From assembly GCF_026341515.1 (NCBI RefSeq), contig NZ_JAPEOK010000001.1:930001-994000 (forward strand): a stretch of DNA of 64,000 nt, written 5' to 3'. The DNA comes from Streptomyces sp. NBC_00878. GTDB lineage: Bacteria > Actinomycetota > Actinomycetes > Streptomycetales > Streptomycetaceae. A model generated the notes under the pieces. The model was not told the DNA's origin, searched no databases, and saw nothing but the letters and a program-made list of their open reading frames with translations. Below are positions 63,804 to 64,000 of this stretch, piece by piece. The number at the start of each line of letters is the position of its first letter. The stretch's first letter is position 1. The translations under genes were made by a program, and so were the position numbers.

Positions 63804-64000
63804 TCAGTCCTTCGATGCGATGCGCCGCGACAGCGCGTAGTTGATGCCGGAGACGATGGCGATGAGCAGGAACATCACCCAGGCGAGGGTGGCGGCGTAG
63901 CCCGCGTTGAACTCGCGGAAGCCCTTCTCGTAGAGGTACATCATCAGCGTCTGGAACTGCCGGTCGCTGCCGCCCGTGCCCTCCGTGCCCTGGACGTCGA
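63804..64000 (-). CDS. sugar ABC importer permease, C-terminal part
   Basis: The minus strand from the right edge encodes about 65 residues ending FLLIAIVSGINYALSRRIAS-Lys-Asp at the stop 63804-63806. This is the last membrane segment of a MalF/CebF-type permease. The rest lies outside the window. Confidence 0.85.
   Translation of the reverse strand, partial: DVQGTEGTGGSDRQFQTLMMYLYEKGFREFNAGYAATLAWVMFLLIAIVSGINYALSRRIASKD

Overview
The window looks like a Streptomyces (or close actinomycete) chromosome. GC content and third-position GC are very high, GTG/TTG starts and 1-4 nt stop/start overlaps are common, secreted enzymes carry twin-arginine signals, and the regulators and sugar ABC importers are of types familiar in that genus. 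No organism-specific marker was identified, so the genus is an inference.

Region A (1-19,500) is a meroterpenoid biosynthetic island. A tightly coupled minus-strand operon runs polyprenyl diphosphate synthase -> small frameshifted gene -> P450 -> UbiA prenyltransferase -> arylamine N-acetyltransferase -> first 12 codons of a PabA-type aminodeoxychorismate synthase leaving the window at position 1. To its right are a second P450 lacking the usual I-helix acid, two SAM methyltransferases, a nest of transposase remnants with one intact IS982-family element, and a MEP-pathway cassette (ispH, dxs, ispG). An imperfect direct repeat (4619-5279 and 11223-11964) carries the ispH leader and 5' half; its left copy is an ispH pseudogene placed directly before the second P450. 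The gene set fits a prenylated 4-aminobenzoate alkaloid pathway resembling benzastatin/virantmycin. LuxR and PucR regulators, a LuxR relic and an ISAs1-type relic close the island.

Region B (19,565-33,108) holds transport and catabolism: an LpqY-SugABC-type trehalose importer, tRNA-Pro(GGG), an RpiR regulator, and an OpuC-type quaternary-amine importer. Divergent from the importer is an operon for an ornithine-cyclodeaminase-like protein, a histidine-ammonia-lyase-like protein with an altered MIO triad, an amidohydrolase and a cysteine-dioxygenase-like cupin. I infer import and breakdown of a betaine-type amino acid.

Region C (33,123-49,869) has a YceI protein, a LacI regulator with a branched-chain-type ABC importer (livKHMGF order), a PQQ-type sugar dehydrogenase, a GH30 galactanase-like enzyme, and a resorcinol/hydroxyquinol pathway (flavin monooxygenase, intradiol dioxygenase, maleylacetate reductase) divergent from a Fis-type regulator. 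The same 21-bp inverted repeat lies before the monooxygenase and before YceI, suggesting one regulon.

Region D (49,970-64,000) is a plant-polysaccharide locus: LacI regulator, two alginate-lyase-like secreted proteins, a GH28-like beta-helix protein, an ABC sugar importer, a GH43 enzyme, and a second importer cut by the right edge. AACCGGTT palindromes precede both the LacI gene and the first importer operon.
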